NCBI GenBank assembly: GCA_034440575.1
Contig: JAOTOL010001433.1
Coordinates: 248,001-312,000, forward strand
From: Imbricaverruca yamaguchii
Lineage: Eukaryota; Arthropoda; Thecostraca; Neoverrucidae
Length of the DNA: 64,000 nucleotides
Direction of reading: 5' to 3'
In this document: positions 58,490-64,000 of the stretch, in pieces
How positions within the stretch are numbered: position 1 is the first letter of the stretch
Layout of the letters: each line of letters opens with the position of its first letter
The notes under the pieces: model-generated
Seen by the model: only the letters and a program-made list of their open reading frames with translations
The model's database searches: none
Told to the model about the DNA's origin: nothing
Made by a program: the position numbers and the translations under genes

Positions 58490-59110
58490 AAGACGGGGAC
58501 GGGGATGGGGTCATTTCCCAAATGTTTGAGACGGTTTTGATCAAACCTATTTTTCTTGAGATATTCTTCCACAATTAGTCCTTTGGGGGAGGGGAGGGTT
58601 GGCAAGAAAGTTAATTTTGCCAGGGTGTCGGCACTAGCTTATCCTTGTCGAAGAGCACCGATGGATCTCTACTGTGCGGGTGAGTTGGTAGTTGCCAACA
58701 CCGCCTCTCTCGCCGGCCGCCGTGTGTTAGCAGTGTAAGATAATTGACCATGTGGCCTGGAAATTCACAGTTAATGGAATTGTGTATTTCATCCTTGTCT
58801 TAGGTTTTTACCATTTTGCTACATGTGTGGGCAGTCATTATACACACGACTGCTAAACAATGTAAAATGCATGTGACTGAAGTGAAAGGCATTCTGCTTT
58901 TTTAATCCTTCAGTGGCGATCCTTTATTTTCTTCCAATCTTTCACTATTCCCAAGCAACTTCTTTCTTCATCCACACAGTTAATGGTGAAGTAATTTTAG
59001 GACACTGTGTGTTAGTAATCGGTAGCATACGTCCTAGTAGGGAAGACCGACCAATAATAGTTTACCCCCTCACGAAAGACCAGAACCGCCCCTGTGCGCT
59101 TAAACGGCTG
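58490..59110 (+). repeat. Dispersed repeat family F, copy 1 (interrupted)
   Basis: Matches 62310-62640 in inverse orientation: GAGACGGTTTTGATCAA, GGCAAGAAAGTTAATTTTGCC, CTCGCCGGCCGCCGTGTGTTAG, then after a 277-bp insert GGTAGCATACGTCCTA and CGAAAGACCAGAACCGCCCC. Identity unknown. Confidence 0.85.
58731..59007. mobile_element. hAT-like MITE, 277 bp
   Basis: Inserted in repeat F with perfect 8-bp duplications TGTGTTAG (58723-58730 and 59008-59015). Ends CAGTGT and ACACTG are inverted. Copy 2 of repeat F (near 62425-62435) has a single uninterrupted site. No coding capacity. Confidence 0.9.
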
Positions 59111-59328
59111 TCCTTTGTTTAACTGTAGTCATGGAATTTAGGTTCGAACATCGTACACAATCACTCTGCCAGCTGTCAGCACCGTGCTCGATAACAGCTG
59201 CTCTGTTAGCAACTCCTCACAATGTGCGCCTCGTACATAGTGGAGTCCATTGTATTATTACAGTATTGTACAGCTGCAACGAAGCTGCAGCAATGAGCAG
59301 CGCCACAGCAGCTTTAGTCCCCCGCCGC

Positions 59329-59580
59329 AGTGATACATTATTCGTGAAATAGGGTGGAATATACCACTTTCTGAACGCTCAACATACATCCTTCTCCAAG
59401 AAGTATCGACATCCTGCTCCTTGGAACCTACACCATCAGCTTGAAGTGCCTACACCATGAGCTCAAATTTGAGTGAGGCATCAAAAGCATTTTAAATGGC
59501 ACTAATTCCATGACAAATTTCGACATCCTACTGTGCTCGTTTCGACATCTCACACCTAACGAAAACACATTATTTTCACC
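59329..59580 (-). repeat. Dispersed repeat family R, copy 3
   Basis: Same orientation as 16807: CAGTGATACATTATTCGTGA, AATATACCACTTTCTGAACG, CATGACAAATTTCGACATCC, TTTCGACATCTCACACC. Shorter than copies 1 and 2, lacking the central part. Confidence 0.8.
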
Positions 59581-59869
59581 TTGCCCCGCCGTCAATCGGA
59601 GGCCGGCGATCGTCACGTAGTGTTCTGGCTATGTATCCCACCGATGGTTACCTGGAAGCCGGCCAACGACGGTCAACGCCGCTGTTTCTGCGACACACCT
59701 GCCGAGTCAGGCATTGACGGCGCGCCACGTTATGGCGCAGTATCGAGGATGGCTCGCGCAATATCGGACTGATGTCGCTGGCTTGATGACGACTTATTTA
59801 CACGCCACAAAGCCAGTTGCGACAGACAGACGCTGAGCTTTTCCACTTCTGAACGTGCAAGTTGTAACG

Positions 59870-61735
59870 AGCCATTCACAATGGTCGAGTTTCGTCCCGC
59901 AATTGTGACCCTTCGTAGCGTATCTGAAGGTCCAGATCGGATGCATAATGATATGCTGAGTCATCTTCCATCGTGCGCATTGAATGCCCTACTGGGAACA
60001 CTGAACCGGCTGTGGGAGAATGGGGATTTCCCCACCCACTTGTCGTGAGACCATTTTGATTCCAATTTTAAAGCCCGGGAAAGGTAGCGTAGGATCGGCG
60101 CGCTACCGACCAATATCGCTAACATCATCCCAATGCAAAGTGATTGAGAGGATCGTAAGCGTGCGATTGACCTGGTTTCTCGAACGACATGACATTTTAA
60201 CTAACGCACAGTGTGGCTTTAGGGAAAATTGTAGCACCGTTGACCACATTTTATCCTTTCATGCCGTGGTGCGAGCAGCGTTTCAGCAAAATCGTCACGT
60301 TGGTGCAGTTTTTTTCGACATTCACGGAGCATACGACACCACCTAACGCTACGGTATACTGATGAAGGTCTTCAGGTGTGGAGTTCGCGGATCTATGGGC
60401 CTCTTCCTCCATTTTTTTTTGTCGAGGCGCTTCTTTCGTGTGCGGGTCTGAAGTTGCTTGTCAAATCGGTACCCACAAATGGAAGGGGTGCCACGGGGGA
60501 GTGTATTAAGTTGGCCATCATGATCAGTAATATCTGCGACTCTCGTCCACGAAATGTTGGCAGATCACTGGCGTGAGAGATTGGCGACGCTACATGACTC
60601 AACGGTCGTGTCGTATGTGTCATGTGGATGTGTCGTAAAACCAATAACCAACCATTCAGTCGAGCGCGCGTTATCCACGGTATCCCCTTTTGCGTCAGAA
60701 TGCTCTTCGAAGATGCAAGCTTAGACTGAGGGGGATTATGCGAGTAGGTTCTTCACAAACACCGCCTTGGCAGGTGAGCCATCCAACAATAGACATGTCG
60801 CTCTCCGTGGTGAAGACGGCACATGCAGCACAACATGATCGTCGGTCGCATGCTCTAGAGCACATAGCCTCCTTTGAGGGATACGTCCCGATATATATAG
60901 ATGGATCGAATAATAATACTAGTGTTGGCAGTGCATTTGATGTTGGTTACCTATAGCGGTCCTCTCTACCATCCCATGCGACAGTATGCACATCAGAGCT
61001 GGTTGCCGCCATCGAGGCACTCAGTTTTGTTGAAGTAGGGCGGGATGCCTCGCATGCTATTTTAACGATTCACTCACCAGTCTTTGGGCGCTAAGGCAGT
61101 TTAACCCACCTGACCCCATTGTACAGGATGTTCTGCGACGTCTCATATCACCGGCTCAAGCTGGGAAGGGTATCTTCTATTGGATTTCGAGCCACGTCGG
61201 CATCGTGGGGAATGAGGGAACGAATGCTGCCGTGAAACCTGCAGCCCAAGTACCATACCTGCGGTCTACGCCGCTCACGCGAGGGAATGTCACCGTTCAA
61301 TCACGGCTTCTGTAATGGACAAATGGCAGAATAGCTGAAACACTTGGCAGGACAACAAACTACGAGCGATCAAACAATGTCTTGGAGAGTGGACCTCATC
61401 CTACTGCAGGATGAGGCGAGACGGGGTCGTGCTCTGCTGCCTTCGGCTTGGGCACACGCACCCAGCACACCACCATCTTCTCTGTGGAGTGGACAGGCCA
61501 AACTGCCCTCGATGTCACGCACCGCTGTCAGTGCGTCGCGTTTTGAGTCCATGCCCTCTGCTCGCCGATGATCGCAGACGCCTTTTTGGAGTCGTGCGGT
61601 CACTGTCGCTCCGCAATCTCTTGGGTGACCACTGGCCTGCGGGAACTTTGAGCAGCTGTTTCGCTTTATTTAGCATGTCGACTTTAGAGCGATTTACACG
61701 CCCCACTGACATGTAACACTGACTAACTAACCAGA
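59870..61735 (+). pseudogene. Decayed non-LTR retrotransposon (RT, RNase H, C-terminal domain)
   Basis: Jockey/I-type LINE remnant. Before the RT: NALLGTLNRLWENGDFP, then a frameshift into ETILIPILKPGKGS, ARYRPISLTSSQCKVIERI, NAQCGFRENCSTVDHI and FFDIHGAYDTT, a stop, then EGVPRGSVLS. No YADD box follows; a SINE tail fragment starts about where it should be. RNase H: IYIDGS (first Asp), TSELVAAIEAL (Glu), NDSLTSLWALR (Asp), WISSHVGIVGNEGTNAA (His; last acidic position is Asn). C-terminal region: LRLGHTHPAH, CPRCHAPLSVRRVL. Several stops and frameshifts make it non-functional. Ends near ACTGACTAACTAACCAG. The 5' part is missing. Confidence 0.9.
60569..60655 (+). mobile_element. Family C SINE tail fragment inside the LINE RT
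   Basis: GAGAGATTGGCGACGCTACA through GTCGTAAAACCAATAACC, the 3' half of family C with a small internal duplication (GTCGTATGTGTCATGTGGAT). The tRNA head is absent, as in 5'-truncated insertions. Confidence 0.9.
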
Positions 61736-63483
61736 ATATCGGAATGACCCGGTATATTTTAGGACAACTGTTGGACTGTTTAAGACGATCGGTACCATCT
61801 AACATTGTTATGGGCGCTGTACGACCAACGCAGTCGATGCAAAACCCAAATCAGAAAAACCCAGACGCTGCCACAAATCCGCGAATTGAAAACTCCGCCA
61901 CATCGTACAACTCACGGTTGGGCACTCACTAATAACGTGACGTCTCAGTGCTGATTTCAGCTGTTACATGTCTGATTTTTATGTTTCATAATTAGGCTTG
62001 CAATTGGAATGAAGAACAAGACGTTTATTTTTCATAATTACCCTAAATTTACTCAAAACAGCGGAAAATAGCCTTAGGAAGTGGCATGACCCTTGCAGCC
62101 ATACCGTTTTGTTCATGGTTCGTGTTAATCGCAAACTTCCACCTACCGAAGCGTAAATTTACGTTAAGCCTTTCGCATGTTTTGCTACGCTAAAGCCCGT
62201 TTACAAGAGCATCATTTTCGCAAGTTTTCCTAATCGCATCGTATTCGGAAGTTTTGCTGCTCATGTAAGCGGGGTAATAGACGGTGAGCCACGTTATCGG
62301 CAACACATGTGCCTAGGCGGTTATGTATTCTTACCACACCTGCGGGGCGGTTCTGGTCTTTCGTGATGGGGCAAGCTAATCTTGTTCGGTCTCCAATATT
62401 GGCACGTATGCTACCAATTACTTCTAACACGCGGCGGGCGGCGAGAGAGGCGATGTGGGAAATCACCTGCTTGCCCGCACGGCAACGATCCCTCGGTGCT
62501 CTTCGACACGGATAGACTAGTGCCGGCACTCTGGCAAAATTAACTTTCCTTGCCAACCCTGCCCTCCCAGAAAGTACTAATTGTGGAGGAGTAGGTCGAG
62601 AAACTGAGCTTGATCAAAACCGTCTCGAACAGCTCAAGCATTGAGGGCGCCGTTATAGGCAACGCATCTGCCGAGACGAGGCATTGGCGGCGCGCCACGT
62701 TAACGGCAACACGTGTGCAGCGCCACGAATGTAATACGTGTCGTGACATGTGCATGGGCAGTCCCTGTGTCCTATCGCGCTATGAAGAGGGTAGAGGAAA
62801 GTGGATTCCTGTCGGCTTCCTTCGATTCTGTCTTCCATCCGTCCCATTTGCAGGCTGCATGGCCAGCGTAGCCGATGCGCCCTAAAGCCCCAGTCAGATT
62901 TTCAGTACTGTGCCGCCCTGTCTTTGTGAAAATGCGATCAGGCTTAGTTAAGTTCGTGCGGAGGCGAAAGATCGCAGATGGCGTATTTTCGAGGCACGAA
63001 AATGCCGTACAAATGCTCCCGTGCTATGCTTATAAAGCATGTTATATATTCATTTAGAAGAACGCTAAGCCATCGCACGGCCAGTATTCCGCGGAAAGAT
63101 TGTCATTTCCAAAGTAACGGTGGTTATTAGCTGTCGACATAACTCGATGCGGCGAACTGGTGAACTCACTTCTCGCGGCAGGCAAAAATCTAGTTATCTG
63201 CCCGGACGAGCGGCCAGTCCTGCAATCCGGCAAACTTTCCGTAATGCGCAGTTTGATGGCGTTGCTGCTGCAGATTCAATCGGCGCGCATTGTGCGCATC
63301 TCAATTGTGCGGAACCGAGCTAGTCTCGGCGCGCATTGGTAGACTGAGTCGGCCTTAGTTCGCCCGCGGCGGATGCCGGCAGCCGCAGTCTCAACCTCAG
63401 CTGGATCATCGTGTTGGTGCTGCCTCGACTGTGCGGTTCTCGCTGCGCACAAGTCCTGGCCGCGCCCCTGCTGCCACGCCAAT
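61736..63483. other. Spacer with dispersed repeats, no gene recognised
   Basis: Contains motif copies (GCAGTCGATGC at 61809-61850, GTAGCCGATGCGCCCTAAA at 62851-62895), repeat F copy 2, and a segment GCATCTGCCGAGACGAGGC at 62666 also seen at 59696. No coding signal. Confidence 0.55.
62310..62640 (-). repeat. Dispersed repeat family F, copy 2 (empty MITE site)
   Basis: Reverse-complement match to 58490-59110, continuous across the position where copy 1 carries the hAT-like MITE. Confidence 0.85.
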
Positions 63484-63895
63484 GTCGACACGGCACCTGG
63501 TGGTGGGTCTCGTGTGGTTCCTCCCGGCTTACCCTCCGCACAAGTCCCAGACGCGTCCCTGCCACCTGGTCAGTGTCGACACGGCACCTGGTGGTGGATC
63601 TCGTGGGGTTCCTCCTGGCTTACCCTCCGCACAATGTCCAGACGCGTCCCTGCCACCAGGTCAATGTCGACACGGCGCCTGGTGGTGGATCTCGTGGGGT
63701 TCCTCCCGGCTTACCCTCCGCACAAGTCCCAGACGCGTCCCTGCCACCTGGTCAGTGTCGACACGGCACCTGGTGGTGGATCTCGTGGGGTTCCTCCTGG
63801 CTTACCCTCCGCACAAGTCCCAGACGCGTCCCTGCCACCAGGTGAATGTCGACACGGCGCCTGGTGGCGGATATGGCGGTGGATCTCGTGGGGTT
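63484..63895. repeat. 91-bp tandem array with 182-bp higher-order period
   Basis: GTCGAC at 63484, 63575, 63666, 63757 and 63848, exactly 91 bp apart. Units alternate in type: AATGTCGACACGG and CCTCCCGG versus CAGTGTCGACACGG and CCTCCTGG. The array trails off toward the window end; open frames across it are by-products. Confidence 0.95.
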
Positions 63896-64000
63896 AGATC
63901 CCGGCTTCCCCATGCCGAGACTCGTCGGCGGGAGCTACGTTGTGAGGAGGGTCTGGACTGCCGTGGTCTCGCACTGGTCTGTGGTTCTCGGAAAGTTCTC

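Noticed and set aside
63373..63897. 174- and 144-codon frames at the window end
   Set aside because: Two phases of the 91-bp array are equally open.

Overview
The window reads as animal nuclear DNA, most likely from an arthropod; a crustacean is my best guess, but nothing in the sequence proves it. It has intron-split genes with GC-rich, GC3-biased exons set in AT-richer introns, GT-AG splice sites, AATAAA poly(A) signals, tRNA-derived SINEs, LINE fragments, small hAT/piggyBac-like DNA elements and many minisatellites. I see no sign of bacterial operons, CRISPR arrays or prophages.

Three genes can be supported. (1) A small secreted Gly/Tyr-rich peptide gene lies on the + strand at 9.67-12.79 kb. 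It has a TATA box, three coding exons (92 aa) and a poly(A) signal. (2) The mitochondrial ribosomal protein gene mRpL47 (uL29m) lies on the - strand at 15.72-21.21 kb. Five coding exons were reconstructed; the first exon with the targeting peptide was not found. (3) The spliceosome/EJC factor gene CWC22 (nucampholin) lies on the + strand at 29.69-50.02 kb. It has twelve coding exons in one continuous frame of about 1,865 codons. The conserved MIF4G and MA3 domains sit between a very long SR/RD-rich N-terminus and an RD/RE/HK repeat tail. mRpL47 and CWC22 are divergently arranged.

The remainder is repetitive or has no visible gene. 0-9 kb: tandem arrays, a segmental duplication and SINEs. 12.8-15.7 kb: a TTAA-flanked element carrying a nested hAT-like MITE. 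21-29.5 kb: AT-rich spacer with tandem duplications. 50-59 kb: an inverted array, hairpins, a 38-bp GC-rich array and a second TTAA-flanked element. 59-64 kb: a decayed LINE with RT and RNase H, and a 91-bp array that reaches the window end.

The most unusual feature is minisatellites built out of live splice junctions. CWC22 exon 5 has its 5' splice junction repeated nine times at an exact 32-bp spacing, and its 3' splice junction repeated about three times upstream. The exon 1 donor of the secreted-peptide gene seeds a 31-bp array. In addition, one SINE insertion has a 12-bp target-site duplication that contains the apparent CWC22 start codon, and several repeats end within about 11-43 nt of 3' splice sites.
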